DNA of 64,000 nucleotides, from assembly GCF_039523735.1 (NCBI RefSeq), contig NZ_BAAAFW010000037.1, positions 87,459 to 151,458 of the forward strand, read 5' to 3'. The position numbers and the translations under genes are program-made. Source of the stretch: Tatumella punctata (GTDB lineage Bacteria; Pseudomonadota; Gammaproteobacteria; Enterobacterales; Enterobacteriaceae). Shown here piece after piece: positions 51,419 to 60,834 of the stretch. The notes below the pieces were generated by a model, which did no database searches, was not told the origin of the DNA, and was given only the letters and a program-made list of their open reading frames with translations. Position 1 is the stretch's first letter; the number at the start of each line of letters is the position of its first letter.

Positions 51419-52024
51419 ATGAAGTTTGTAGTAACACTCTTCTGCCTACTGCTAAGTGGTTACACTTCAGCGGCTGAAGCCCTGAGCTTCAGGCTAAACC
51501 CGCAGATGAATTTACTGGTGCTGGACGGAAATAAACTGCCGGGCAGCCTGCTCAAAGGAGCTGACAGCATCGAACTGGATCGCGGACAGCACCAGATCCT
51601 GTTTACCCTTGACACACCCGGGCCATCGCCTGCTTTTATCATCACATTTACCGCTGACAGCCGGGCGGTCAGTGTTGTTATGCCACAGGTTACCGTTCCC
51701 GGTGCCTTACCGCGTCCGCTGACTTCCCGTTTCCGTTTTCTAGTGGTGGACGAACATAATCGTCAACTGCCAGCCATTCAGGATCAGCTTCCACTGCAAC
51801 CGGCGACCAATTATGTCGCAGCAATAGCTGATTATAACCGTCACAGCCATAAAGCATCGGTTGAAAAATTTGTCCTTGCAGGATCACGGAGTAACCCGCT
51901 GCAAACGGAATCACTCAGGGAAAACCGTCATCTGCAACTGCCGGCCACTGAACAACCATTATCTCTTTCCGGCTGGTCTTTCCATACGCTGGTTTCATGG
52001 CTGCGCGCATTACGAACCAGTTGA
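51419..52024 (+). CDS. yccT: YccT, DUF2057 exported protein
   Basis: This 201-residue protein starts after GGGAGCAAC and has a Sec signal of 18-19 residues (MKFVVTLFCLLLSGYTSAA). The DUF2057 region covers most of the rest. In E. coli YccT (also called CsgI) is periplasmic and has been reported to inhibit curli formation. The position between yccU and mgsA is conserved. Confidence 0.85.
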   Translation: MKFVVTLFCLLLSGYTSAAEALSFRLNPQMNLLVLDGNKLPGSLLKGADSIELDRGQHQILFTLDTPGPSPAFIITFTADSRAVSVVMPQVTVPGALPRPLTSRFRFLVVDEHNRQLPAIQDQLPLQPATNYVAAIADYNRHSHKASVEKFVLAGSRSNPLQTESLRENRHLQLPATEQPLSLSGWSFHTLVSWLRALRTS

Positions 52025-52092
52025 ACCCTGATTCAGGCCCGCGTTACACTGCCATAACAACCTGTGTATCCGCTTAATTAAAAGGATCAATA

Positions 52093-52572
52093 ATGGAGCA
52101 GACAGTCAGAACGTTGCCGGAAAGTAAACATATAGCCCTGGTCGCACATGACAATTGTAAAGCGTCTCTTCTCGACTGGGTTAAAAAAAATCAGCCATCT
52201 CTGGCTTCTCATACTTTATATGCGACCGGGACTACCGGTAATCTAATCAACTCGCACTGTGGTCTGCAGGTTAATCCTTTATTAAGCGGGCCATTAGGCG
52301 GTGACCAACAGGTCGGCGCGATGATCTCCGAAGGTAAAATCGATATGCTGATTTTTTTCTGGGATCCGCTGAACGCCGTACCCCACGACCCGGATGTTAA
52401 AGCATTACTTCGTCTGGCAACTGTCTGGAATATTCCTGTAGCCACCAACCGCTCTACTGCCGACTTTATTGTTAATTCAGCCCTGTATACTCAACGGGTC
52501 GGAATAACCATTCCGGATTATCCGCGCTATATGGCAGAACGCCTGCAAGAGCCATTATTAAATAATGGCTGA
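52093..52572 (+). CDS. mgsA: Methylglyoxal synthase
   Basis: This 159-residue enzyme converts dihydroxyacetone phosphate to methylglyoxal and phosphate, a glycolytic overflow bypass. ALVAHDNCK with the phosphate-binding and catalytic His, TGTTG, SGPLGGDQQVGAM with the catalytic Asp, and WDPLNAVPHDPDVKAL are all present. It follows AAAGGATC. It ends five bases from the convergent helD gene. Confidence 0.96.
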   Translation: MEQTVRTLPESKHIALVAHDNCKASLLDWVKKNQPSLASHTLYATGTTGNLINSHCGLQVNPLLSGPLGGDQQVGAMISEGKIDMLIFFWDPLNAVPHDPDVKALLRLATVWNIPVATNRSTADFIVNSALYTQRVGITIPDYPRYMAERLQEPLLNNG

Positions 52573-52577
52573 CAGGA

Positions 52578-54632
52578 TCAGGGTTTACGCGCCACCGGTA
52601 CACCGAGCTCCCGCAGCTCGTCCACAAAACAGGACGGAGCGGATTTATCATACAACAGCCAGAGTTGTTTCCTGGCCCGGGTCATCGCAACATATGCCAG
52701 CCGCCGCTCTTCTGCATCCGGGAAGTCTTCGGCTACGGGGAGTAATCCCTGTTCGATAACGGATTCGCGCTCAGCGGCAGGGAAGCCGTTTATTCCGTTA
52801 TTTAGCCCCAGCACTATCACATAATCTGCTTCCCCGCCTTTGCTGGCATGGAAGGTCATAAAAGATAACGAAAGCTTAGGCCAGCGGGTCGGGGCTTTAT
52901 CCAGAACTGATGGTCTGAGGTAATGATAGCGTGCCAGAATCAGTATTTTTTCATCATTCCCTGCATAGCCACTCATTTTATTGAGCAATGCTTCCAGAGA
53001 ATCTTCTTCCAGCAGTGTTACAGACTTACGGCTGCCTTTAGTCAGACTGTTAAGCTCTTTTTTCATCTGTCGCGGATTTTTCTGGATAAAGCGGTTCGCA
53101 ACATGACCGATTTGCTGATTAAAACGATAGGTCGTATCCAGGATACAGATATCGCCTTCATCGAATTGCTGATGGAAACCGGTTGTAAGATTCACCTCTC
53201 CGCCAGAAAAACGATAGATCGCCTGCCAGTCGTCGCCTGTCGCATACAGACTGCTGCGTTTGTTTTGTTTACGCAATGCCGTAATCAGTGCCGCACGTTG
53301 CGGGGAAAGGTCCTGGAATTCATCTGCCATGATATATTTCCACGGACTGATAAAACGGCCCTTTTCCAGTAAGGCTACCGCCTGCTGGATCAAACCGGCA
53401 AAATCGACCGCGCCTTCCTGTTTCAGCTGACTTTTCCAGGCTTTCAGTAACGGGGCCATAAGCCTGATACGTTTACCGAATAGCACCCGTATTTCTTCAG
53501 GCACCTCGGCGATCATTGCTGCCTGTGCTCCGCCATGATTTCTCATCAGAGACACCCAGCGTTCCAGCCTGCCGGATAATTGGCTGACCAGCGTTTTATC
53601 CTGCCAGAACTGTTCAGGTAATAGCCCCCACTGCAGCTCCTCCTGTAACCAGCTCCGCCAGCCATTGGCGTAAGACTTCTTTTCTGTACATTGCTGCTGC
53701 CAGACATCTGTCAGCATCTGCCGCCGGAAATCGGAGTCTGTTTCCAGCTGACTGATCAGGGGACGTTTATTACTGCCCTGCTGAATAATATGCAACGCCA
53801 GTGAGTGGAAGGTCCGGGCGGTAATTGATGATTCACCGGTGGATTTAATTACCCGCTGGTCCATTTCTTCTGCTGCCTGCCGGCCAAAAGCCAGCAGTAA
53901 AATCTGATCAGCAGAGGCCAGCTTTCGTTTCAATAGCCAGGCAGTACGGGCGGCGAGTACCGAGGTTTTACCGCTGCCGGCCCCGGCCAGAACCAGCAGT
54001 GACTCCTCTCCGTTAATTACCGCGCGGCACTGGGAAGCATTTAACGGGGAAGATTCTACAGAAGCGAAAAAATCCTGGTAACGGGTCAGGATTTCATCTG
54101 ACCATTGACGGTTACGTTCTGCTCGTTGTTTATCTGTCGACCGGAGCCAGCACAGACAAAAGTCCCACAGGGGACGGCAAGGCTCGAATTCGGGGATCCG
54201 TTCCGCGGGCAAAGGTAATGCTGAGAATTTATCACGTATTTTCTCACTAAACCCGGCGACATCATTGCGGGTCAGCCAGCAGTCACGCTGTATCTGGCTT
54301 AACAGATATTGCTGTAATTCATTCAGTACCTGATAACAGACATCGGCCATTTGCTGGCTCCACTGCTGCCAGGTATGCAGTAAATGCTGGTAGAATTGGC
54401 GCGTTTCCTGCCATTCAGTACCATGAAGTCTGACGACTTTCTTTTCAGGAAGCAGAAATTCCAGTTCTCCCCATACCATCCCTCGTTTACACTGAATATC
54501 CAGTAACTGATTAAATGGGATAATATATTCATGACGGTCGCCGCTCACTTCAACACCCGCCGGTAGCAAACGGACCCGGTTATAAGGATGCTGTGCCAGA
54601 CGTTTACCCATTGAAGTCGCTTTTAGTTCCAT
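52578..54632 (-). CDS. helD: DNA helicase IV
   Basis: This 684-residue superfamily 1 helicase moves 3' to 5' on DNA. An N-terminal ~190-residue domain is followed by the Q motif (LNASQCRAVI), Walker A AGAGSGKTS (residues 216-224), Walker B MADEFQDLSP (about 424-433), motif III ATGDDWQAIYRFSGG, motif V FHASKGGEADYVIVLG and motif VI RLAYVAMTRARKQLWLL. The layout equals E. coli HelD, which takes part in recombination. It is divergent from yccF. Confidence 0.95.
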   Translation of the reverse strand: MELKATSMGKRLAQHPYNRVRLLPAGVEVSGDRHEYIIPFNQLLDIQCKRGMVWGELEFLLPEKKVVRLHGTEWQETRQFYQHLLHTWQQWSQQMADVCYQVLNELQQYLLSQIQRDCWLTRNDVAGFSEKIRDKFSALPLPAERIPEFEPCRPLWDFCLCWLRSTDKQRAERNRQWSDEILTRYQDFFASVESSPLNASQCRAVINGEESLLVLAGAGSGKTSVLAARTAWLLKRKLASADQILLLAFGRQAAEEMDQRVIKSTGESSITARTFHSLALHIIQQGSNKRPLISQLETDSDFRRQMLTDVWQQQCTEKKSYANGWRSWLQEELQWGLLPEQFWQDKTLVSQLSGRLERWVSLMRNHGGAQAAMIAEVPEEIRVLFGKRIRLMAPLLKAWKSQLKQEGAVDFAGLIQQAVALLEKGRFISPWKYIMADEFQDLSPQRAALITALRKQNKRSSLYATGDDWQAIYRFSGGEVNLTTGFHQQFDEGDICILDTTYRFNQQIGHVANRFIQKNPRQMKKELNSLTKGSRKSVTLLEEDSLEALLNKMSGYAGNDEKILILARYHYLRPSVLDKAPTRWPKLSLSFMTFHASKGGEADYVIVLGLNNGINGFPAAERESVIEQGLLPVAEDFPDAEERRLAYVAMTRARKQLWLLYDKSAPSCFVDELRELGVPVARKP

Positions 54633-54754
54633 GCTTCACGCCGTTTTTAGCCATTGCTGATGTAACAGTTTAACTGCGGGTGCCTGAGTGCTCCAGATAA
54701 AAAACAGGTTACACAGCAGTCACTGAGTAAGACAGCCGAAAGGATAGTAATCTG

Positions 54755-55198
54755 ATGAGAACCGTACTCAATATTCTCAATTTTGTACTTGGCGGATTTG
54801 CCACCACCCTGGCCTGGTTTTGTGCCACTCTGCTGACCATTGTGCTGATTTTCACACTTCCGCTGACCCGTTCTTGCTGGGAAATTACCCGGTTATCGTT
54901 GTTCCCTTTCGGTAACGAAGCTATCCATGTTGATGAACTGCAGCCGCAAAATAAGAATGCACTGCGTAATTCCGGCGGAACTCTGCTGAATATATTCTGG
55001 TTTATATTTTTCGGCTGGTGGCTGTGCCTGACGCATATCTTTGCCGGAATTGTACAATGCCTGTCGATCATCGGTATTCCTGTCGGCATTGCAAATTTCA
55101 AAATTGCCGCCATTGCTCTGTGGCCGGTAGGCCGCCGTGTGGTATCGGTTGAAGAAGCAAAAATGGCCCGCGAGAACGCGGCACGTCTGCGGTTTTAA
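54755..55198 (+). CDS. yccF: Inner-membrane protein YccF
   Basis: This 147-residue protein has two tandem YccF domains, each with a pair of helices (about residues 10-40 and 75-105) and a W/GR-rich end (FPFGNEAI and LWPVGRRVV). The function is unknown. It is 14 bases upstream of yccS, so the two are probably one transcript, as in E. coli. Confidence 0.92.
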   Translation: MRTVLNILNFVLGGFATTLAWFCATLLTIVLIFTLPLTRSCWEITRLSLFPFGNEAIHVDELQPQNKNALRNSGGTLLNIFWFIFFGWWLCLTHIFAGIVQCLSIIGIPVGIANFKIAAIALWPVGRRVVSVEEAKMARENAARLRF

Positions 55199-55212
55199 GG
55201 GAAAACGGATTA

Positions 55213-57357
55213 ATGAAGTCAGGTTCGACCATGCTCAATGGCTGGCACACTTTTCTGATGAATAAACTATGGCGTGACCCGGTGCGAATTTTTATCGCCA
55301 TGACGGGTTGTGTCGTGCTGTCCTGGTCATTACAGACGATTACGTGGACCATACCGTTAATTCTCGGGGTGGTTGCTGCAGGGCTGACCGATATTGATGA
55401 CCGTCTGAGCGGTCGTTTACGTAATATGGTGATTACCCTTGCCTGTTTTTGTCTGGCAGCGGTCTCTGTGGAACTTCTTTTCCCTTATCCGCTGTTCTTT
55501 CTGATCGGGCTGGCAGTCTCCAGCTGGATCTTTATCCTGCTGGGAGCACTGGGACAGCGCTATGCCACCATCGCTTTTGGCGCGTTACTGATTGCCATCT
55601 ATACCATGCTGGGGATCCATCTGTTCAGCCACTGGTATACTCAGCCGCTACTGCTGCTGGCAGGGGCACTCTGGTATAATTTGCTGACCATGGTGATGCA
55701 CCTGTTTTTCCCCGTACAGCCGGTGCAGCTACAGTTATCCTCCACCTACAGTCAACTGGCCAGTTATCTGGATGCCAAAGCAAATCTGTTTGATCCGGAT
55801 GCTGAAGGCGCGGATGATTTATCACTGATCCAGGCGGCGCTGGTAAACAGCCAGCTGGTTTCTCAGTTCAATATTACCAAAACCGCTATTCAGAGCCGGA
55901 TCAGCGGCGAACGTGCCGCCCGCGGCAGCCGCCGTTCACTGCTGTACTACTTTGCCGCCCAGGAAATTCACGAACGTGCTAATTCTTCACATATTCAGTA
56001 CCATCAACTGCGTGATCAATGGCGTTATAGTGAAATTCTGTTCCGTTTTCAGCGGTTACTGAATATGCAGGCAGGGGCCTGTCGTCAGGTCGCCCATTCC
56101 GTGACGATGAACACACCTTATCATCATGACCATCGCTTTGAACGGGCTTTTTTTCATCTGCAACAGGCGCTGGACCGGCTGACACAGCAATACCCTGATG
56201 ATCCTCAGTCCCGCGGATTGCACTGGTTACTGCGTAATCTGAAAGCGATCGACGACCAGCTGATTTCTATCGCCTCTGAACAGATATTGAACCATCTGTG
56301 GCAAAACAGTGATACCCATTTATCGCGCGAAGGTCTGACCGGATGGCAGGACGTGCGCCTGCGCCTGACACGCCACCTGAGCCCGAAATCCCCTCTGTTC
56401 CGTCATGCTGTCAGGGTATCTTTAGTACTCTGTATTGGTTATGCCTTTATCAGCCTGACGGGACTTGAGCATGGTTACTGGATCCTGCTGACCAGTTTAT
56501 TTGTCTGCCAGCCAAATTACAGTGCCACCAAAAAACGTCTGGCTTTACGTATAATCGGTACTCTGGCAGGGATTATCATCGGATTACCGGTTCTGTGGCT
56601 GGTGCCTTCGGTGCAGGGGCAGTTAATGCTGATAGTGATCACCGGGGTACTGTTTTTTGCCTTCCGGCTGATTCAGTACGCACAGGCGACTCTGTTTATT
56701 ACATTACTGGCATTGCTGAGTTTTAATCTGCTGGGCCAGGGATTCGACGTCGCATTACCGAGGATTATTGATACGCTTATCGGATGTGCGCTGGCATGGA
56801 TGGCGGTGGCCTGGATATTCCCGGACTGGCGCTACCGTCAGCTGCCCGATGTGATCAATAAGGCGCTGGCAGCGAATGCTAAATATCTGGATGCCATTAT
56901 GGTCCAGTATCATGAGGGCAAGGATAACCGAATGTCTTATCGGGTCGCGCGCCGTGATGCACATAATTCGGATGCCGAGCTGGCACTGGTTATTTCCAAC
57001 CTGAACGCAGGAAACGGTTTACATCAGCCAGTAAAAGATGTGGCTTTCCGGGTACTTTGCCTTAATCACAGCCTGCTGAGTTATATTGCAGCACTCGGTG
57101 CCCACCGTGAGAAAATCGAACGCAGCGATTTACTGCAACTCATCGATGATGCCGTCAGTCTGACCGAAAATGTGTTACAGATGAGCCCGGCGGGTGAGCA
57201 ACAGATTCCGGAAAAACTACAGGCATTAACCCGCGAGATGAATACTATAGAAGCCAACCCGGAGAGTCATCAGCCGGTGATACTGCAACAGATTGGCTTA
57301 ATACTGAAAGTCCTTCCCGAACTGCTTAATATCCGCCAGGAAATCAACGCCCTTTAA
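55213..57357 (+). CDS. yccS: YccS, FUSC/YccS-family inner-membrane protein
   Basis: This 714-residue protein has two six-helix blocks (about residues 20-150 and 395-530) and cytoplasmic helical regions. GVVAAGLTDIDDRLSGRLRN, LGQRYATIAFGALLIAIYTMLG and FVCQPNYSATKKRLALRIIGTLAG are near-identical to E. coli YccS. It is the third FUSC-type protein in the window. The role is not established. Its last 14 bases overlap the convergent tfoX. Confidence 0.93.
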   Translation: MKSGSTMLNGWHTFLMNKLWRDPVRIFIAMTGCVVLSWSLQTITWTIPLILGVVAAGLTDIDDRLSGRLRNMVITLACFCLAAVSVELLFPYPLFFLIGLAVSSWIFILLGALGQRYATIAFGALLIAIYTMLGIHLFSHWYTQPLLLLAGALWYNLLTMVMHLFFPVQPVQLQLSSTYSQLASYLDAKANLFDPDAEGADDLSLIQAALVNSQLVSQFNITKTAIQSRISGERAARGSRRSLLYYFAAQEIHERANSSHIQYHQLRDQWRYSEILFRFQRLLNMQAGACRQVAHSVTMNTPYHHDHRFERAFFHLQQALDRLTQQYPDDPQSRGLHWLLRNLKAIDDQLISIASEQILNHLWQNSDTHLSREGLTGWQDVRLRLTRHLSPKSPLFRHAVRVSLVLCIGYAFISLTGLEHGYWILLTSLFVCQPNYSATKKRLALRIIGTLAGIIIGLPVLWLVPSVQGQLMLIVITGVLFFAFRLIQYAQATLFITLLALLSFNLLGQGFDVALPRIIDTLIGCALAWMAVAWIFPDWRYRQLPDVINKALAANAKYLDAIMVQYHEGKDNRMSYRVARRDAHNSDAELALVISNLNAGNGLHQPVKDVAFRVLCLNHSLLSYIAALGAHREKIERSDLLQLIDDAVSLTENVLQMSPAGEQQIPEKLQALTREMNTIEANPESHQPVILQQIGLILKVLPELLNIRQEINAL

Positions 57358-57982
57358 CCCCCGGCGGTAGCGGATAGGCAGATGCTTTAATAAACTGCTG
57401 ATACCAGTGCCTCAGTTCTTCTTTCACCTCTCTGGTCAGTACCTCCTGGTGCTGGCCGGAGATTGCCCCCTGCAACGCATACAGAGTTTTAATTCCAAGA
57501 TGTTTGTTGTTATTTTTTAGCCTTGTCCAGCTTTGCTTCGCGCCCAGCTCACGCAACCGGCTAATGGTCGGCACGCCGGCTTCTTTCAATAATACTTCCA
57601 GACGGATACTCAGGTTAGGCAGGTCTTTTAAACGGTGACAGTCAAGTTGTGCCTGACGCAATGCTCTGGCTTCATTCAGGGAGCTACGCGACAGGCCCAG
57701 CAATACGTCCTGGTGGCCCCAGAGCTGATGATCCACCCGATAATAATTAAGACTGACGCACTGTCCGCGTTTATGAAAAATAAATGGCTGCAGAGGCCGC
57801 ATCTGCAGATAAGTATGCATTTCTTCACTGGCCCGCAAATACAGTTCACCTTCACTCACCAAAGCAAACACAATTTTCTCAACCGATAAAGAATATCCGC
57901 CGAACTGGGTACGTGACTGAATGTCACCTAATGCTGAAAGCTGTTTCTTTGATTCTTCAATACGTTGACCGGATGTTTTCAT
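57344..57982 (-). CDS. tfoX: Competence regulator TfoX/Sxy
   Basis: The start at 57982, after GGGAGGTTCGCG, gives 212 residues. An N-terminal TfoX_N domain (SRTQFGGYSLSVEKIVFALV) and a C-terminal helix-hairpin-helix domain (LPNLSIRLEVLLKEAGVPTISRLRELGAKQSW) are present as in E. coli Sxy. Sxy acts with CRP at CRP-S promoters of competence genes. It is divergent from sulA, the standard order. Confidence 0.93.
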   Translation of the reverse strand: MKTSGQRIEESKKQLSALGDIQSRTQFGGYSLSVEKIVFALVSEGELYLRASEEMHTYLQMRPLQPFIFHKRGQCVSLNYYRVDHQLWGHQDVLLGLSRSSLNEARALRQAQLDCHRLKDLPNLSIRLEVLLKEAGVPTISRLRELGAKQSWTRLKNNNKHLGIKTLYALQGAISGQHQEVLTREVKEELRHWYQQFIKASAYPLPPGVKGR

Positions 57983-58160
57983 CGCGAACCTCCCTGGTTC
58001 TGGCAATGGCATAACTGCCAATAAAATAATACTTATCAACATGTTAGAAGTTAAACAAAAGCTATTAGTAGTTCAATGCATAAATAGCCGTTTGGCCGGT
58101 TAGTTTTGGATTATGCGAACTGTTTTCAGAAAAATGATTGATCTTTATCCATAACCGGAA

Positions 58161-58180
58161 TACTGTATATACATACAGTT
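58161..58180. promoter_or_regulatory. LexA operator of sulA
   Basis: TACTGTATATACATACAGTT matches the SOS box consensus (CTGT N8 ACAG) nearly perfectly and lies 21 bases before the sulA start, as expected for tight LexA repression. Confidence 0.92.
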
Positions 58181-58201
58181 CATTGCGGATGATATAAAAA
58201 T

Positions 58202-58693
58202 ATGCGTGCTCAACTACTGAAATCAGCGACAATTAACCTTCACCGGCATACGGCGACACCTGCCAGTGTCAGCGGTTGTATCAGTGAATTAAGTTATCAT
58301 GCACAGCATCCCGCGTTACTGCATAGTTTACTGCTGCCGTTACTCAGGCAACTGGGTGAGCAGTCACGCTGGCAGCTATGGCTTAGCCCGCCACATAAGC
58401 TGAACCGTCACTGGTTACAACAATCCGGGTTACCGCTGGCAAAAAGCATACAGGTTGCATCTCTGGATACCTGTAGCGACGTCCGCGCGATGACTAAGGC
58501 TCTTCGTTCAGGGAATTTCAGTGTGGTGATGGCCTGGTTACCAGATCATCTGACGATAGCTGAACGGGAAGATCTCGAACTGGCAGCAAAAGAAGGTTGT
58601 ACTCTCGGACTGATCATGCGGGAAGAAAATGGCTTCGTTTACCCCGGCAGACAGGAAAATCGATTGAAAATTCAGTCTCCGTTACTACATTGA
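58202..58693 (+). CDS. sulA: SOS cell-division inhibitor SulA
   Basis: This 163-residue protein is induced by DNA damage and blocks FtsZ polymerisation until degraded by Lon. The core SRWQLWLSPPHKLNRHWLQQSGLPLAK and the exposed C-terminus match E. coli SulA (169 residues). A LexA box lies just upstream, and the gene precedes ompA as usual. The frame starts ATG-CGT with no strong ribosome site. Confidence 0.94.
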   Translation: MRAQLLKSATINLHRHTATPASVSGCISELSYHAQHPALLHSLLLPLLRQLGEQSRWQLWLSPPHKLNRHWLQQSGLPLAKSIQVASLDTCSDVRAMTKALRSGNFSVVMAWLPDHLTIAEREDLELAAKEGCTLGLIMREENGFVYPGRQENRLKIQSPLLH

Positions 58694-59040
58694 GCTAAAA
58701 TAAGATTTTTCTCAGGAAAATTTACGTGAAGAAAAATAAATCACCGTTACCTCATGGCACCCCAGAGCCAACAATGAGTTAACGTGATTTTGTAATGGCA
58801 TTTCCGGCCTTAGTTCAGTTTTAAATGTAACCATATATGTACAAAATGCTGTTTTTTTACTGTACAACATCATATCGTACTTGTAACTTTCTAATCTCGT
58901 TGTAGACTTTAGCTCGCCAGGGTGCTCAATAATCTCCTTTTTGGCAGAGTAAAAATCGAGCATTACAACCCGGCAAAGGATTACAACCAAAGAGCAAAAT
59001 TTATGCTCATTGCCTATTTTGGATGATAACGAGGCGCAAA
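58694..59040 (+). promoter_or_regulatory. ompA upstream region and 5' leader
   Basis: About 350 AT-rich bases contain the ompA promoter and long leader. The end TGGATGATAACGAGGCGCAA before the ATG is almost identical to E. coli, where it includes the ribosome site and the MicA small-RNA target. An open frame on the opposite strand (58712-58990) has no support. Confidence 0.65.
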
Positions 59041-60108
59041 ATGAAAAAGACAGCTATCGCAATTGCAGTGGCACTGGCAGGTTTCGCTACCGTAGCGCAG
59101 GCCGCACCGAAAGATAATACCTGGTACACTGGTGGTAAACTGGGCTGGTCTCAGTATCACGACACCGGTTTCTACGGTAACAACTACGAGCAGAATGATG
59201 GCCCTACCCACAAAAGTCAGCTGGGTGCCGGTGCATTCGTAGGCTATCAGGCAAACCAATACCTGGGCTTCGAAGCGGGTTACGATTGGCTGGGCCGTAT
59301 GCCTCATAAAGGCACCAACGTTAATGGCGCATTTAAAGCGCAGGGCGTACAGCTGGCGGCTAAACTGAGCTACCCAATCACTGACGATCTGGATGTTTAT
59401 ACGCGTCTGGGTGGCATGGTATGGCGTGCAGACTCTAGCGAGAACAAAAACGGTGCACATCTGAAAGATAACGACACCGGTGTTTCTCCGCTGGCCGCAG
59501 TTGGTGTTGAATATGCACTGACCAAAAACTGGGCAACCCGTCTGGATTACCAGTGGGTTAACCACATCGGTGACGCTGGTACCGTTGGTACTCGTCCGGA
59601 TAACACCATGCTGAGCGTTGGTGTATCTTACCGTTTCGGTCAGGATGATGCGCCGGCACCTGTTGCTGCGCCAACACCTGCACCAGCTCCGGTTGTTGAA
59701 ACCAAACACTTTACTCTGAAATCAGACGTACTGTTTAACTTCAACAAAGCTACCCTGAAAGCAAGCGGCCAGCAGGCGCTGGATCAGCTGTATACTCAGC
59801 TGAGCTCTCTGGATCCTAAAGATGGTTCTGTTGTTGTTCTGGGCTTCACTGACCGTATCGGTTCTGCTCAATACAACCAGAAACTGTCTGAGCAACGTGC
59901 ACAGTCTGTTGTGAACTACCTGGTATCTAAAGGTATTCCTTCAAACAAAATCTCTGCACAAGGCATGGGTAAAGCAGATCCGGTTACCGGCAACACTTGT
60001 AACAACGTGAAAGGCCGTGCTGCCCTGATCCAGTGTCTGGGTCCGGACCGTCGCGTTGAAATCGAAGTGAAAGGTATCAAAGACGTAGTTTCTCAGCCTC
60101 AGGGCTAA
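59041..60108 (+). CDS. ompA: Outer membrane protein OmpA
   Basis: This 355-residue protein starts at 59041 (an earlier in-frame ATG overlaps the ribosome site). A signal peptide (residues 1-21, ending AQA) is followed by an eight-strand barrel beginning APKDNTWYTGGKLGWSQYHD, an Ala/Pro hinge and a C-terminal OmpA-like domain. That domain binds peptidoglycan (DVLFNFNKATLKASGQQALDQ and the Asp and Arg of GFTDRIG...LSEQRAQSV). The disulphide Cys pair near the end is conserved. Codon use is strongly biased, as expected for a very abundant protein. Confidence 0.98.
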   Translation: MKKTAIAIAVALAGFATVAQAAPKDNTWYTGGKLGWSQYHDTGFYGNNYEQNDGPTHKSQLGAGAFVGYQANQYLGFEAGYDWLGRMPHKGTNVNGAFKAQGVQLAAKLSYPITDDLDVYTRLGGMVWRADSSENKNGAHLKDNDTGVSPLAAVGVEYALTKNWATRLDYQWVNHIGDAGTVGTRPDNTMLSVGVSYRFGQDDAPAPVAAPTPAPAPVVETKHFTLKSDVLFNFNKATLKASGQQALDQLYTQLSSLDPKDGSVVVLGFTDRIGSAQYNQKLSEQRAQSVVNYLVSKGIPSNKISAQGMGKADPVTGNTCNNVKGRAALIQCLGPDRRVEIEVKGIKDVVSQPQG

Positions 60109-60127
60109 TGAGTCACTCCGGCTAATT

Positions 60128-60155
60128 AAAAACCCCGCAAATGCGGGGTTTTTTT
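60128..60155 (+). terminator. Terminator of ompA
   Basis: AAAAACCCCGCA / TGCGGGGTTTTT stem with a two-base centre and a T7 tail, 19 bases after the ompA stop. Confidence 0.93.
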
Positions 60156-60192
60156 ATGCAATAAAATACAAAGGAATGATCGCTCCTGCAGA

Positions 60193-60672
60193 TTATTGCT
60201 GTGATGAAGGATCCCCGCTACTCTTCTGACCGAGTATTGACTGTAAATCCTGTTTCAGGGATGACATTTGAGAGGCGTATTGTTCTTTTCTCTCAGCATC
60301 TTCTATCAGCTGAACAATGGTTTCCGAAAGAGTTGCACTGCGACGCTGTGCCAGCCCCGCCAGCCGTTGCCACACCAGATACTCAAGATCGATGGATTTC
60401 TTACGGGTGTGTTGCTGTTCAGCATTAAAATGCCGTTTTCTGCGTGCTCTGATGGTCTGCTTCATCCGGTTAGCCAGTGCCGGGTTCATATGCTGTTCAA
60501 TCCAGCCGGCAATATCATCAGGCCTGTGTTCAAGGGTCGCCAGTAATCTGACCGCCTCATCCGCAGCACTTTGCTCCTGGTAACGGGTGATGGCCTCACC
60601 TTCCCGGTGTTTTTTCACCAGGTATTTCCATTTCCAGCCGGACTCCAGATTTTCAAGTTGCAGATATTTCAT
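60193..60672 (-). CDS. matP: Macrodomain Ter organiser MatP
   Basis: The start at 60672 agrees with the family N-terminus (MKYLQLENLESGWKWKYLVKKHREGE), giving 159 residues; a start five codons earlier is possible. A four-helix bundle is followed by the ribbon-helix-helix (RKKSIDLEYLVWQRLAGLAQRRSATLSETIVQLIEDAE) that binds matS sites, and a C-terminal coiled coil. MatP condenses the Ter region and links it to the divisome. The final ~10 residues (SSGDPSSQQ) are extra relative to E. coli. Confidence 0.95.
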   Translation of the reverse strand: MKYLQLENLESGWKWKYLVKKHREGEAITRYQEQSAADEAVRLLATLEHRPDDIAGWIEQHMNPALANRMKQTIRARRKRHFNAEQQHTRKKSIDLEYLVWQRLAGLAQRRSATLSETIVQLIEDAERKEQYASQMSSLKQDLQSILGQKSSGDPSSQQ

Positions 60673-60834
60673 CAGGGGTCTCATCATATTCGGGTATCCT
60701 GCTAAGAATAACAGTTTTTTGCGCTGCTGTAGTAAGGATTACTTCACTGAAACCGGCCAGTCACGCTGCACTGTTTCATAACCTCATTTCCTGTATAATC
60801 GTGCCTTTCTTACCACCGGATAAATGCTATTACT

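Noticed and set aside
58712..58990. 92-codon open frame on the minus strand inside the ompA leader
   Set aside because: It overlaps the conserved ompA promoter/leader, has no family resemblance and no convincing ribosome site.
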